From assembly GCF_002975275.1 (NCBI RefSeq), contig NZ_PCOQ01000024.1, positions 32,203 through 96,202 of the forward strand: 64,000 nt of DNA, read 5' to 3'. Within the stretch, counting starts at the first letter, position 1, and every line of letters begins with the position of its first letter. The notes beneath the pieces were generated by a model. The model saw nothing but the letters and a program-made list of their open reading frames with translations. It did no database searches and was not told the DNA's origin. Of this stretch, positions 19,449 through 28,930 are shown in pieces. This DNA is from Achromobacter sp. MYb9 (lineage in GTDB: Bacteria; Pseudomonadota; Gammaproteobacteria; Burkholderiales; Burkholderiaceae_B). The translations under genes were made by a program, and so were the position numbers.

Positions 19449-21335
19449 ATGGCCAGTCAATCCCGTCAGCACGCGCTGACGCAAGCGCGCCTGCTGTTCA
19501 ACCAGCAGGGCGCCGTGCCCGGCGGCATCGTTGCCGAGCCCATCCTGCGATCCTGGCGCCGGTGCGCCGACCTGGGCTTTGACATGCGTGGCGTGCGGCG
19601 CGCCGAGCTCATGACACAGGGCGAACTGCGCGAGGCCCAGCAACGCAACGAAGCCTTGCGCCGCTTGTCGGAACCCGCCATGTCGTACCTGCGCCGCCAG
19701 GCCGGCGGCAGTGGCAACCTGGTGATACTTTCGGACGCCCAGGGGCTGGTCCTGGACAGCGATGGCGATAGCGGCTTCGCCAGCCGGGCATCCCGCGTGG
19801 CGCTGATGCCCGGGGCGCCCTGGGACGAGGCCGCGGCGGGCACCAATGCCATCGGCACCGCGCTGGTCGAAGGCCGGCCCATTGCCGTGCATGGCGCGGA
19901 ACATTATTTCGAACCCAACCGCATCCTGACCTGCGCCGCGGTGCCCATCACCGACAGCGAGGGCCGCACGCTGGGCGTGCTGGACCTGTCCAGCCAGGCG
20001 CGCGACATCCGGCCCGATATGCTGGCGCTGGTGCGCGCGGCCGTCGACGTCATCGAACATCGCTTGTTTGAACAGGCCTACGAGCACTACGCGGTGCTGC
20101 GCCTGCATGATGATCCGTCCGGCCTTGGGGCGCCAGGCGAAGGCCTGCTGGCATTCCAGGGCGATCTCCTGATCGGGGCGAACCGCCGCGCGATGCAGGC
20201 ATTGGGCCTGGCTCCCACGGCCCTGGGCGTGTATCGCTACGCCGACGTGTTCGAAGGCGAACTGGAACGCTGCCCCGATTCGGCCGGCCGTGTGCTGGCC
20301 CGCTCTGGCGCCGGGTACCACGCGCGGCTGCGTCAACCGCGTTCGCGTCCGCCGCAACCCACGACACCGGCCTTGCCCATCGCCACCACTCGGCCGGCGG
20401 CGCCCAGCTTCGACGCTGCCACCCTAGGCGCGCTGGCGCGCGCGGTGCACCTGTCGGATGCGGGCGTTTCCATATTGCTGCAAGGCGAAACGGGCGTGGG
20501 CAAGGAAGTGTTTGCCCGCCAACTGCATGCGCGTGGCAAGCGCGCGTCGGGGCCATTCGTGGCGGTCAATTGCGCGGCGTTGCCCGAAAGCCTGATCGAA
20601 TCCGAACTGTTCGGGTACGAAGACGGCGCCTTTACGGGTGCGCGCAGGCAAGGCAGCAAGGGCCTGCTGCGCCAGGCGCATGGTGGCGTGCTGTTCCTGG
20701 ATGAAATCGGCGATATGCCGCTGCTGCTGCAATCACGCTTACTGCGCGTGCTGCAAACGCGCGAAGTGTCGCCGCTGGGCGCGGCGCGGCCGGTGCCGGT
20801 GGATTTTGCGCTGGTGTGTGCCACCCATCGTCCGTTGGCGCACGAAGGATCCGATGCGCCGGTGCGCCCGGACCTGTACTTCCGCATCGCCGAATACACG
20901 GTCACGCTTGAACCGCTGCGCGCCCGCGCCGACCGCCTGGAGTTGTTGCGCGCGTTGTGGGCGGCGCAGGGTCCCGGCCCGGTGCTGCCGCCGTCGATCG
21001 AAGCCCGTCTGGCTGCGTATTCGTGGCCGGGCAATTACCGGCAGTTGGTGGCGGTGCTGCGCACCTTGCATGTATTGGCGGGCCCGTCGGGTGTGGTCGA
21101 TGCCGACATGCTGCCGGCCGAACTGTTGCAATCGCCGGCTGCGTCCCGCGCGCCGGACGCGGCGCCCACGACGGGCAGCGGCGCGGCGGATCTGCAATCC
21201 ATGACGGATGCCGCAATACGCGATGCGCTGGCCGCGCATGGCGGCAACGTCAGCCGTGCGGCGCGTGCGCTGGGTGTGCACCGCAGCACCGTGTACCGGC
21301 GCGCGGGCAATCTGGTTGTGCCGCGTCCGCGATAG
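19449..21335 (+). CDS. Sigma-54-dependent activator, AcoR type
   Basis: 628 residues. An N-terminal GAF-type sensor region (about 70-200, with [20 protein letters not shown], typical of AcoR-like proteins), a PAS-like linker, then a AAA+ domain (about 315-535) with Walker A GETGVGKE, the sigma-54 contact loop GAFTGA and Walker [13 protein letters not shown] Fis-type helix-turn-helix closes the protein ([20 protein letters not shown]). AAGGAG precedes ATG 19449. Divergent from the aldehyde dehydrogenase operon, its most likely target. The inducer is not readable, though acetoin- or alcohol-type signals are known for the family. Confidence 0.92.
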   Translation: MASQSRQHALTQARLLFNQQGAVPGGIVAEPILRSWRRCADLGFDMRGVRRAELMTQGELREAQQRNEALRRLSEPAMSYLRRQAGGSGNLVILSDAQGLVLDSDGDSGFASRASRVALMPGAPWDEAAAGTNAIGTALVEGRPIAVHGAEHYFEPNRILTCAAVPITDSEGRTLGVLDLSSQARDIRPDMLALVRAAVDVIEHRLFEQAYEHYAVLRLHDDPSGLGAPGEGLLAFQGDLLIGANRRAMQALGLAPTALGVYRYADVFEGELERCPDSAGRVLARSGAGYHARLRQPRSRPPQPTTPALPIATTRPAAPSFDAATLGALARAVHLSDAGVSILLQGETGVGKEVFARQLHARGKRASGPFVAVNCAALPESLIESELFGYEDGAFTGARRQGSKGLLRQAHGGVLFLDEIGDMPLLLQSRLLRVLQTREVSPLGAARPVPVDFALVCATHRPLAHEGSDAPVRPDLYFRIAEYTVTLEPLRARADRLELLRALWAAQGPGPVLPPSIEARLAAYSWPGNYRQLVAVLRTLHVLAGPSGVVDADMLPAELLQSPAASRAPDAAPTTGSGAADLQSMTDAAIRDALAAHGGNVSRAARALGVHRSTVYRRAGNLVVPRPR

Positions 21336-21386
21336 CTGCGCGGCAAGTTCGCAATAGCGCTCGCGCAGCCCCTGGCCGCAGGCGCC

Positions 21387-22175
21387 TCAGCCTACCAGGC
21401 GCGCGAGCTCCGCGCCCGGGTCCTTGGCGCGCATGAATGCTTCGCCCACCAGGAAAGCGTTGACTTGGTGGTCGCGCATCAGCTTGACGTCTTCCGGCTT
21501 CAGGATGCCGCTTTCGGTCACGACGCGCTTGCCCGCCGGAATGTTGGGCAGCAGGTCCAGCGTGTTCTTCAGGCTGGTCTCGAACGTGCGCAGGTTGCGG
21601 TTGTTGATGCCCAGCAGCGGTGTCTTCATGGTCAGCGCCACGTCCAGTTCCCGGGCGTCGTGCACTTCCACCAGCACATCCATGCCCAGTTCCATCGCCA
21701 ACGTTTCGTAGTCGCGCAATTGCGACGGCGACAGCGCGGCCACGATCAGCAGCACGCAGTCCGCGCCCATCGCGCGGGCGGCGATGATCTGGTAGGGGTC
21801 GATCACGAAATCCTTGCGCAGCACCGGCAGCGAGCAGGCGGCGCGCGCCTGGCGCAGGTGGTCGTGCGAGCCCTGGAAGAACTGCACGTCCGTCAGCACC
21901 GACAGGCACGCCGCGCCGTGCACCGCATAGGTCGAAGCGATGTCGGCGGGGGCGAAGGTGTCGCGCAGCACCCCCTTGGAGGGCGACGCTTTCTTGATTT
22001 CAGCGATGACGCCGGCTTTGCCCTGCGAGATCTTGTCCTCGATGGCTTGGGCAAAGCCACGTACGTCCTGCCGCGCCTGCGCTTCGCGCAGCACCTCGGC
22101 TTCGCTGCGCATCTGGCGAGCGGCGGCGACTTCCTCGACCTTGACGGCGAGGATCTTCGCAAGAATATCGTTCAT
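21387..22175 (-). CDS. trpC: Indole-3-glycerol phosphate synthase
   Basis: Closes the indole ring of indole-3-glycerol phosphate in tryptophan synthesis. 262 residues, a TIM barrel with the family motifs [53 protein letters not shown] and [10 protein letters not shown]. Monofunctional, not fused to TrpF. The ATG overlaps the trpD stop by four bases (ATGA). Last gene of the run; its stop faces the AcoR-type gene across 51 bases, where GCTGCGCG/CGCGCAGC could form a hairpin without a T-run. Confidence 0.96.
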   Translation of the reverse strand: MNDILAKILAVKVEEVAAARQMRSEAEVLREAQARQDVRGFAQAIEDKISQGKAGVIAEIKKASPSKGVLRDTFAPADIASTYAVHGAACLSVLTDVQFFQGSHDHLRQARAACSLPVLRKDFVIDPYQIIAARAMGADCVLLIVAALSPSQLRDYETLAMELGMDVLVEVHDARELDVALTMKTPLLGINNRNLRTFETSLKNTLDLLPNIPAGKRVVTESGILKPEDVKLMRDHQVNAFLVGEAFMRAKDPGAELARLVG

Positions 22176-23203
22176 TTCTGGAATTTCCGGGTATATGCGC
22201 AGAATTCTTCCAGCTTGGCTCGCGCCGCGCCGGTGGCAATCAATTCAAATGCTAGCGCTAAGGCTTCGGGAATGGAATCAGCTTTATTGCCGGCATAGAT
22301 GGCCAGCCCCGCATTCAGCGCGACGATGTCGCGCGCGGCGCCCTCCACATTGTCCAGCGCTTCGATGACAAGTTCGCGCGACTGCTCGCGATTGGACACC
22401 TTGATGGACCGGTTGGACATCATGGATAGCCCGTAGTCCTCAGGGTGGATTTCATATTCCCGTATTTGACCATCTTTCAGCTCGCCCACCAGGGTGGCCC
22501 CGCCCAACGACGCTTCGTCCATGCCGTCCTTGCCGTGCACCACCAGCACGTGGCGCGATCCCAGGCGTTCCAGCACCCGCACCTGGATGCCGACGAGATC
22601 GGGGTGGAACACGCCCATCAGCTGGTTGGCCGCGCCTGCCGGGTTGGTCAGCGGGCCGAGGATGTTGAAAATGGTGCGCACGGCCAGTTCCTTGCGCACG
22701 GCCGCCACGTTCTTCATGGCGCCGTGGTGGGCGGGCGCGAACATGAAGCCGATGCCGGTGGCCTGGATGCACTCGGCCACGTCCTCGGGCGTCAGGACCA
22801 GGTTGGCGCCCAGGGCTTCCAGCACATCGGCGCTACCGCTGGAGGACGACGCGCTGCGATTGCCGTGCTTGGCGATCGGCACGCCGGCCGCCGCCGCCAC
22901 GAACATGGCGGTCGTCGAAATATTGAAGGTGTGGCTGCCGTCGCCGCCCGTGCCGCACATGTCCAGCAGGTCCAGCGGATTGGGCGTCACGACGGGCGTG
23001 GCGAATTCGCGCATGACCTGCGCGGCCGCGGTGATCTCGCCAATGGTTTCCTTCTTCACGCGCAGGCCCATCAGCAGGGCGCTTGCGATCTGCGGGGACA
23101 TCTCGCCGCGCATCAGCATGCGCATCAGATGCAGCATCTCGTCGTGGAAAATTTCGCGGTGTTCAATGCAGCGCGTCAGCGCTTCGGTGGGGGAAATCGT
23201 CAC
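22172..23203 (-). CDS. trpD: Anthranilate phosphoribosyltransferase
   Basis: Transfers phosphoribose from PRPP to anthranilate. 343 residues with the nucleoside-phosphorylase-type fold. The PRPP-binding loop is [19 protein letters not shown], with [18 protein letters not shown] and [21 protein letters not shown] downstream. Starts 12 bases after trpG and overlaps trpC by four bases. Confidence 0.96.
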   Translation of the reverse strand: MTISPTEALTRCIEHREIFHDEMLHLMRMLMRGEMSPQIASALLMGLRVKKETIGEITAAAQVMREFATPVVTPNPLDLLDMCGTGGDGSHTFNISTTAMFVAAAAGVPIAKHGNRSASSSSGSADVLEALGANLVLTPEDVAECIQATGIGFMFAPAHHGAMKNVAAVRKELAVRTIFNILGPLTNPAGAANQLMGVFHPDLVGIQVRVLERLGSRHVLVVHGKDGMDEASLGGATLVGELKDGQIREYEIHPEDYGLSMMSNRSIKVSNREQSRELVIEALDNVEGAARDIVALNAGLAIYAGNKADSIPEALALAFELIATGAARAKLEEFCAYTRKFQK

Positions 23204-23215
23204 GGTGCGTCCTTC

Positions 23216-23782
23216 TCAGGCGAGGTTCAGGAAATTGCGCAGCAGGGCGTGGCCATGTTCGCTGAGCACGGATTCGGGGTGGAACTGTACTCCGTACAGC
23301 GGCAGGGATTTGTGGCGGACCCCCATGATGTCGCCATCCGGGGCGGTCGCCGTCACCGCCAGGCAGTCGGGCAGGGTGGCGGGGTCGATGGTCAGCGAGT
23401 TGTAACGGATCACGGTGTACGGGGTGGGCAGGCCGGTGAAGAGGTCGGTGCCCGTGTGCGAGATCTTGACGGTTTTGCCGTGCATGATCTGCTGCGCGCG
23501 GACGATATTGCCGCCGTAGGCCGCGCCGATGGCCTGGTGGCCCAGGCACACGCCCAGGATGGGCTTCTTGCCGGCGAAGGCCTGGATCGCAGCCACCGAA
23601 ATGCCGGCCTCGGCGGGCGAGCAGGGGCCGGGCGACACGCAGATGCGGTCCGGATTCAGGGCGGCGATCTCCTCCAGCGTGATCTGGTCGTTGCGCGCCA
23701 CGCGCACGTCTTCGCCCAGTTCACCGAAGTATTGGACCAGGTTGTAGGTAAAAGAGTCGTAGTTATCGATCATCAACAGCAT
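23216..23782 (-). CDS. trpG: Anthranilate synthase component II (glutamine amidotransferase)
   Basis: Supplies ammonia from glutamine to TrpE. 188 residues, a class I amidotransferase with catalytic Cys in [10 protein letters not shown] and the His-Glu pair in [11 protein letters not shown]. In many bacteria this subunit also serves p-aminobenzoate synthesis; no separate pabA is visible here. It begins 45 bases after trpE. Confidence 0.95.
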   Translation of the reverse strand: MLLMIDNYDSFTYNLVQYFGELGEDVRVARNDQITLEEIAALNPDRICVSPGPCSPAEAGISVAAIQAFAGKKPILGVCLGHQAIGAAYGGNIVRAQQIMHGKTVKISHTGTDLFTGLPTPYTVIRYNSLTIDPATLPDCLAVTATAPDGDIMGVRHKSLPLYGVQFHPESVLSEHGHALLRNFLNLA

Positions 23783-23827
23783 TTTTTTCTCCGTGCGGGG
23801 CGGTATTCGGTTCGGGCGGGGCCGGGA

Positions 23828-25348
23828 TCAGATGGGTTCGTCCAGGCCGTGCTGCACCTGTTCGGCGGCGCGCAGCACCGCGCGAGCCTTGGCTTCCGTT
23901 TCGGCCCATTCGGCTTCGGGGTTGGAGTCGGCCACGATGCCGGCGGCCGCCTGCACGTACAGCGTGCCGTCCTTGATGACGCCGGTGCGGATGGCGATGG
24001 CCACGTCCATTTCGCCGCCATAGGACAGGTAGCCGGCCGCGCCGCCGTAGATGCCGCGGCGCACGGGTTCCAGTTCATCGATGATCTTCATGGCCTCGAC
24101 CTTGGGCGCGCCCGTCAGCGTGCCGGCGGGGAACGACGCGCGCAGCACGTCCATGCTGCTCATGCCGGGGTTCAGGTTGCCGGTCACGTTGGACACCAGG
24201 TGCATCACGTGCGAGTAGCGTTCGATGACCATGGTGTCGCTGACCTTCACCGAGCCCACTTCGGCCACGCGGCCCACGTCGTTGCGGGCCAGGTCGATCA
24301 GCATCACGTGCTCGGCCACTTCCTTGGGGTCTGCCTTCAGTTCGGCGGCCAGCGCTGCGTCCTCTTCGGGCGTGGCGCCGCGCTTGCGGGTGCCGGCCAG
24401 CGGCCGGATGGTGATCTGCGACTTCGGCACGCCGTTGTCCACCACGCGTTCCTGGCGCACCAGGATCTCGGGCGACGCGCCCACGACCTGGAAGTCGCCG
24501 AAGTTCCAGAAGTACATGTAGGGGGACGGGTTCAACGACCGCAGGGCGCGGTAGAGGGAAAGCGGCGAATCGCGGAAGGGCTTGGCGATGACCTGGCCCA
24601 CTTGTACCTGCATCAGGTCGCCGGCGGCGATGTGTTCCTTGGCGCGGCGCACGGCCGCCAGATAGTCTTCCTTCTTGAAGTCGCGCCGCTCTTCGGTCTG
24701 CATGCTGGCGTGGCTGTACGGGATTTCCACCGGGCGTCGCAGGCGCGCGCGCAGGTCGTGCAGGCGCTGTTGGGCGCGGCTATAGGATTCGGGCTGGCTG
24801 GGGTCGGCGTAGACCATCAGGTAGATGCGGCCGGCCAGGTTGTCCACGATGACCAGTTCGTCCACGTGCATCAGCATCAGGTCGGGGGTGCCGCCTTCCA
24901 TGCCAGCCGGGAACGGCTTGACGGCCGGCCCCAGGCACGGCTCGATGTGGCGCACCGTGTCATAGCCGAAGTAGCCGGCCAGGCCGCCGCAGAAGCGCGG
25001 CATGCCCGGGCGCAGGGCGACCTTGAAACGGCCCTGGTACTGCTCGATGAACGCCAGCGGATCGCCCTCATGCGTTTCCACGACCTGACCGTCGTGCAGC
25101 ACCTCCGTCAGGGTGCCGCTGGCGCGGATCACCGTGCGGGCCGGCAGGCCGATGAAGGAATAGCGCCCGAAGCGCTCGCCGCCCACCACCGATTCCATCA
25201 GGCAGGTCATGCGGCCGGCCAGGGGGCCCGCATGCGCCAGCTTCAGGTAGATGCCCAGCGGCGTGTCCAGGTCGGCGTAGGTTTCGGCGACCAGCGGAAT
25301 GCGGTTGTAGCCTTGCGCGGCGAGGGCCTTGAATTCGATTTCGGTCAT
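23828..25348 (-). CDS. trpE: Anthranilate synthase component I
   Basis: Converts chorismate and ammonia to anthranilate, the first committed step to tryptophan. 506 residues: the N-terminal regulatory domain, with a tryptophan feedback-type LMESVVGGERFGRYSFIG motif, then the chorismate-binding domain with RPLAGTRKRG, LIDLARNDVGRV, SFPAGTLTGAPKVEAM and YGGAAGYLSYGGEMD. Preceded by a leader peptide and terminator-type attenuator, so both enzyme inhibition and transcription attenuation by tryptophan are expected. Confidence 0.96.
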   Translation of the reverse strand: MTEIEFKALAAQGYNRIPLVAETYADLDTPLGIYLKLAHAGPLAGRMTCLMESVVGGERFGRYSFIGLPARTVIRASGTLTEVLHDGQVVETHEGDPLAFIEQYQGRFKVALRPGMPRFCGGLAGYFGYDTVRHIEPCLGPAVKPFPAGMEGGTPDLMLMHVDELVIVDNLAGRIYLMVYADPSQPESYSRAQQRLHDLRARLRRPVEIPYSHASMQTEERRDFKKEDYLAAVRRAKEHIAAGDLMQVQVGQVIAKPFRDSPLSLYRALRSLNPSPYMYFWNFGDFQVVGASPEILVRQERVVDNGVPKSQITIRPLAGTRKRGATPEEDAALAAELKADPKEVAEHVMLIDLARNDVGRVAEVGSVKVSDTMVIERYSHVMHLVSNVTGNLNPGMSSMDVLRASFPAGTLTGAPKVEAMKIIDELEPVRRGIYGGAAGYLSYGGEMDVAIAIRTGVIKDGTLYVQAAAGIVADSNPEAEWAETEAKARAVLRAAEQVQHGLDEPI

Positions 25349-25399
25349 GTCGGGGTCTCGTAAGCGATGGGGTGTTTGCTTTCAGACCGGGCGCACAAC

Positions 25400-25434
25400 A
25401 AAAAAGCCCGGTCCAGGTTACTGGTTCCGGGCTT
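25400..25434 (-). terminator. trp operon attenuator (leader terminator)
   Basis: Read on the minus strand: AAGCCCGG, an inner CCAG/CTGG stem with a short loop, CCGGGCTT and a run of T. It lies 60 bases after the end of the leader peptide and about 50 bases before trpE, the position of a classical attenuator terminator. Confidence 0.88.
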
Positions 25435-25494
25435 GGCTCTGTGGTTTACACAGCTACGGCACTAGGCGGCATACGCGTCCAGGGCCGGGAGGGA

Positions 25495-25569
25495 TCATCG
25501 CCACCCGGAAGACAAACGCCACCAGCGCCACGAGGCGCCGAGCATTTGGTTCTGGGGATAAGCGTTCAT
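25495..25569 (-). CDS. trpL: trp operon leader peptide, 24 residues with four Trp
   Basis: A small frame reads MNAYPQNQMLG, then ASWRWWRLSSGWR, then TGA. Trp codons at positions 14, 16, 17 and 23 make a control region where ribosomes would stall when charged tRNA-Trp is scarce. A terminator hairpin with a T-run follows and then trpE. This is the standard layout of attenuation by a leader peptide. The Shine-Dalgarno is weak (GGA a few bases upstream). Its size puts it below usual gene-calling cut-offs, so it would be missed by routine annotation. Confidence 0.85.
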   Translation of the reverse strand: MNAYPQNQMLGASWRWWRLSSGWR

Positions 25570-25637
25570 TGATCCGAAATAAGTCTTTGATAATTCAGGT
25601 GTTGCCAGGCCGCGTATGTTTTAGCGGAGCGTCCTTT

Positions 25638-26345
25638 TCAGGAGGCTGCCGTGGCGGCGTTCTGGTTTTGGTTCCAGAGCGCCACCCACTGCGCGGCGTT
25701 GACTAGCGTGTCCACTATACCATCGACATCCAGCTCGCGCACGTCACGGCCTTCGTTGTAGCCGTAAGGCACCACCAGCACCTGCGTGCCCGCCGTGCGG
25801 CCGGCTTGCGCGTCATTGATCGAGTCGCCGATGGTCACGGCTTCGGTCACCGCCACGCCCAGCAGTTCGCAGGCGTGCAGCACCTGGTCGGGGTCGGGCT
25901 TGCGGCGCGCGCAGGTGTCGCCGCAGACAACCGCGTCGAAAAAGCCCGCCAGGCCGGTGCGCTGCAAAAGCGGCAGCGTGAACTCGGTGGGCTTGTTGGT
26001 GACGACGGCCAGCTTCAGGCCCTGGTCGCGCATGTGTTTCAGCCCGTCGATGACGCCGGGGTAGACCTGGGCGCGTTCGCCATTGACCAGGTGGTAGTGG
26101 CGGTAGAAGGCCTCGCGGGCGCGGGCGAAGTCCTCGGCCGACGGGTCGGCGGCATCCAGGCTGCCCGCCAGGCTGCGGCGGACCAGGTTGTCCACGCCCT
26201 TGCCGACGAAGGTGGCCACCACGTCTTCGCGCAGCGCGGTCATGCCGAGCTCCACGCGCATGGCATTGGCCGCGAAGGCCAGGTCGGGGATGGAATCCAG
26301 CAAGGTGCCGTCAAGGTCCAGCAGCGCAGCGCGAAAAGCGGTCAT
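25638..26345 (-). CDS. gph: Phosphoglycolate phosphatase (HAD family)
   Basis: Removes phosphate from 2-phosphoglycolate. 235 residues with HAD motif I LLDLDGTLLDS, motif II VVTNKPTEF, motif III Lys in RRKPDPDQV and motif IV IGDSINDAQAGR. Between rpe (15 bases upstream) and the trp leader, the usual betaproteobacterial order. Its stop lies 68 bases before the leader peptide, so the trp genes probably have their own promoter in that gap, though read-through from rpe-gph is possible. Confidence 0.94.
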   Translation of the reverse strand: MTAFRAALLDLDGTLLDSIPDLAFAANAMRVELGMTALREDVVATFVGKGVDNLVRRSLAGSLDAADPSAEDFARAREAFYRHYHLVNGERAQVYPGVIDGLKHMRDQGLKLAVVTNKPTEFTLPLLQRTGLAGFFDAVVCGDTCARRKPDPDQVLHACELLGVAVTEAVTIGDSINDAQAGRTAGTQVLVVPYGYNEGRDVRELDVDGIVDTLVNAAQWVALWNQNQNAATAAS

Positions 26346-26360
26346 GTCGGGTCCTGGTCC

Positions 26361-27065
26361 TTAGATGGCGGTGGTTTCGCCGATGGCGATCTGTTCGCGC
26401 ATGGACGTGATGATGCCGGCGTAGTCCGGCTTGCCGAAAATGGCCGAACCGGCCACGAAGGTGTCCGCGCCCGCGCGGCGGATCTCGGCGATATTGTCGA
26501 TTTTGACGCCGCCGTCCACTTGCAGCACGATTTCCTGGCCGCCGGCCTGCATCCAGGCGTCGATTTTCGCGCGCGCTTCGCGCAGCTTGGTCAGCGCGCC
26601 GGGGATGAAGCTCTGGCCGCCAAAGCCCGGGTTCACCGACATGATCAGGACCAGGTCGATCTTGTCCATGACGTAGTCCAGATAGGTCAGCGGCGTGGCG
26701 GGGTTGAACACCAGGCCGGCTTTACAGCCGTTTTCGCGGATCAGGGACAGCGTGCGGTCCACGTGGCGGCTGGCGTCCGGGTGGAAGCTGATGTAGTCGG
26801 CGCCGGCCTTGGCGAACATCGGCACCAGGTCGTCCACCGGTTCAACCATCAGGTGCACGTCGATCGGCACCTGGACGTGGGGGCGGATCGCCGCGCACAC
26901 CATCGGGCCGATGGTCAGGTTGGGGACATAGTGGTTGTCCATCACGTCCACATGGATCCAATCGGCGCCGGCGGCGACAACGTTGCGGACTTCCTCGCCC
27001 AGGCGGGCGAAGTCAGCCGACAGGATGCTGGGGGTGATGCGGGTGGAGGCCGTGGAGGATGACAT
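26361..27065 (-). CDS. rpe: Ribulose-phosphate 3-epimerase
   Basis: Interconverts ribulose 5-phosphate and xylulose 5-phosphate. 234 residues from ATG 27065, a TIM barrel with [15 protein letters not shown], the metal-site segment [39 protein letters not shown] and [10 protein letters not shown]. An ATG eight codons upstream (27089) is possible; neither has a clear Shine-Dalgarno. Divergent from apaG across about 150 bases that hold a 15-base palindrome. Confidence 0.95.
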   Translation of the reverse strand: MSSSTASTRITPSILSADFARLGEEVRNVVAAGADWIHVDVMDNHYVPNLTIGPMVCAAIRPHVQVPIDVHLMVEPVDDLVPMFAKAGADYISFHPDASRHVDRTLSLIRENGCKAGLVFNPATPLTYLDYVMDKIDLVLIMSVNPGFGGQSFIPGALTKLREARAKIDAWMQAGGQEIVLQVDGGVKIDNIAEIRRAGADTFVAGSAIFGKPDYAGIITSMREQIAIGETTAI

Positions 27066-27087
27066 GATGTTCGGGGTCGGGAAGGGC

Positions 27088-27102
27088 ATAATGTGCCATT
27101 AT
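27088..27102. repeat. 15-base palindrome between rpe and apaG
   Basis: ATAATG-TGC-CATTAT, a perfect inverted repeat in the divergent rpe/apaG spacer. It overlaps the alternative upstream start of rpe. Could be an operator; nothing in the sequence identifies a partner. Confidence 0.5.
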
Positions 27103-27217
27103 TGCAGTTTGAGGCGCGATATCGGGAACCGCCCGGTCCCGCGGGTCCGAAAACTGCGTCATGCAAGCGTCCGGCGCCGTCATCCGGCCCCCGCGCCCAG
27201 CCACACAGGGAAGGACT

Positions 27218-27592
27218 GTGAAACCTTACGACCTTAGCGTCTCTGTCTCTCCGCGCTTCGTGCCTGAACAGTCCGATCCCGGCGAACAGCAGTTCGTGTT
27301 TGCCTATACCGTCCGCATCACCAATACCGGCGAACATCCCGCCCAGGTGATCAGTCGCCACTGGGTCATCACCGATGGCAACCAGCGCGTGCAGGAAGTG
27401 CGCGGGCTGGGCATCGTGGGGCAGCAGCCCCTGTTGGCGCCCGGCGAGACCTTCGAATACACCAGCGGCTGTCCGCTGCCCACCCCGGTGGGCACGATGC
27501 GCGGCACGTACCACTGCGTCGGCGAGAACGGGATTCCGTTTGAAGTGCCGATCTCCGAATTCGTCCTGGCCATGCCGCGCACCCTGCACTGA
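27218..27592 (+). CDS. apaG: ApaG (Co2+/Mg2+ efflux-associated protein)
   Basis: 124 residues, the usual ApaG length, made of an immunoglobulin-like beta fold: FVFAYTVRITNTG, SRHWVITDGNQRVQEVRGLGIVGQQP and SGCPLPTPVGTMRGTY are the family motifs. Linked genetically to cobalt and magnesium resistance in enterobacteria; the molecular role is unclear. GTG 27218 with GGAAGGA just upstream is chosen over the longer frame from 27161. Followed by mltA after 36 bases. Confidence 0.93.
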   Translation: MKPYDLSVSVSPRFVPEQSDPGEQQFVFAYTVRITNTGEHPAQVISRHWVITDGNQRVQEVRGLGIVGQQPLLAPGETFEYTSGCPLPTPVGTMRGTYHCVGENGIPFEVPISEFVLAMPRTLH

Positions 27593-27628
27593 ATGGCCCG
27601 GCCCGTTGCCCCGTTTTCTCCTCTGCTC

Positions 27629-28930
27629 ATGAAGCGCATTCTTAGCCTGTCCGTGCTGTCGGTCCTGCTGGCGGCATGTTCCACGCCCTCCGACGTCCCG
27701 CCCGACTCCGGCGACACCGGCCTGCCCGGCACACGCCCTCCCACGGCCGAAGGCCCCCTGGTGGTGCCGTCGCTGTCGGCCCTGCCGGATACCGCGCCGC
27801 GGGCGCTTGCGGGCAAGTTCAAACCGGCAAGCTGGTCCGAGATGCCGGGTTGGTCCAACGATGACCTGACACAGTTCTGGCCGCTGTTCCTGCGCAACTG
27901 CCGCGGCTTGATGCGGCCCACCAGCGGCAACCTGGCCGCGCCCGCGCGCGCCACGCCGCGCGCCTGGCAGCCGGTGTGCGCCGCGGCCGTCGACCCCTCC
28001 CGGGCGCCGGCCGCGGGCGACGGCGAGGGCGTGCGCCGCTTCCTGCAGACCTATCTGCAGCCGTGGCGCCTGAACGCGGCCGACGGCAAGCCGGCCACCA
28101 ATACCGTCACCGGCTACTACGAACCCCTGGTGCGCGGCTCGCGTCGCCAGGGCGGCAATTACCAGTGGCCCCTCTACGCCGTGCCCGCCGATCTGCTGAC
28201 GATCGACCTTGGCTCGATCTATCCGGATCTGGCCGGCAAGCGCGTGCGCGGCAAGCTCGAAGGCAAGCGCGTGGTGCCCTATGACACCCGCGCCGCGATC
28301 GAGTCGTCCGGCCGCCGGCCGCCCGTGGTCGTGTGGGTGGATGATCCCGTCGACAATTTCTTCCTGCAGGTGCAGGGCTCGGGCCGCGTGCAACTGACCG
28401 ACGGCCCCGATACCGGCAAGACCATCCGCGTGGCCTACGCCGACCACAACGGGCAGCCTTACGTGTCCATTGGCCGCTGGCTGATCGACCGCGGCGAACT
28501 GACCGCCGACCAGGCGTCCATGCAGAACATTCGCGCCTGGGCCCAGCGCAACCCCAAGCGCGTGCAGGAAATGCTGAACGCCAACCCCGCGGTCGTCTTC
28601 TTCCGCGAAGAGCCGGTCATCGACCCCGAACAGGGCCCGAAGGGCGCCTACGCGATCCCGCTGGCACCCAAGCGTTCGGTGGCGGTCGACGCCACCTTCG
28701 TGCCGCTGGGCACGCCGGTGTACCTGGCCACGACGTTCCCGGCCTCCGACCGGCCGTTGCAGCGGCTGGTGTTCGCCCAGGATACGGGCACGGCCATCCG
28801 CGGCGCGGCGCGCGCCGACTTCTACTGGGGTTACGGCGAAGAGGCCGGGCAGCAGGCGGGCCGCATGAAGCAACGGGGCCAGATGTGGGTGCTGTGGCCC
28901 AAGCAAGCAGGGGAGCCTTCGGCAAGATGA
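27629..28930 (+). CDS. mltA: Membrane-bound lytic murein transglycosylase A
   Basis: Outer-membrane lipoprotein that cleaves peptidoglycan glycan strands, leaving 1,6-anhydro ends. 433 residues. The signal is MKRILSLSVLSVLLAACST, with a lipobox LAAC. The MltA domain contains TGYYEPLVRGSR, VDDPVDNFFLQVQGSGRV and the 3D-type C-terminal segment VFAQDTGTAIRGAARADFYWG, which includes the likely catalytic Asp. ATG 27629 is preferred to 27593 because it places the lipoprotein signal at the start. The stop overlaps the next gene (ATGA). Confidence 0.93.
   Translation: MKRILSLSVLSVLLAACSTPSDVPPDSGDTGLPGTRPPTAEGPLVVPSLSALPDTAPRALAGKFKPASWSEMPGWSNDDLTQFWPLFLRNCRGLMRPTSGNLAAPARATPRAWQPVCAAAVDPSRAPAAGDGEGVRRFLQTYLQPWRLNAADGKPATNTVTGYYEPLVRGSRRQGGNYQWPLYAVPADLLTIDLGSIYPDLAGKRVRGKLEGKRVVPYDTRAAIESSGRRPPVVVWVDDPVDNFFLQVQGSGRVQLTDGPDTGKTIRVAYADHNGQPYVSIGRWLIDRGELTADQASMQNIRAWAQRNPKRVQEMLNANPAVVFFREEPVIDPEQGPKGAYAIPLAPKRSVAVDATFVPLGTPVYLATTFPASDRPLQRLVFAQDTGTAIRGAARADFYWGYGEEAGQQAGRMKQRGQMWVLWPKQAGEPSAR

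Noticed and set aside
22445..25363. 972-residue plus-strand frame over the trp genes
   Set aside because: His, Gly and Arg-rich shadow of trpD, trpG and trpE; no conserved motif.
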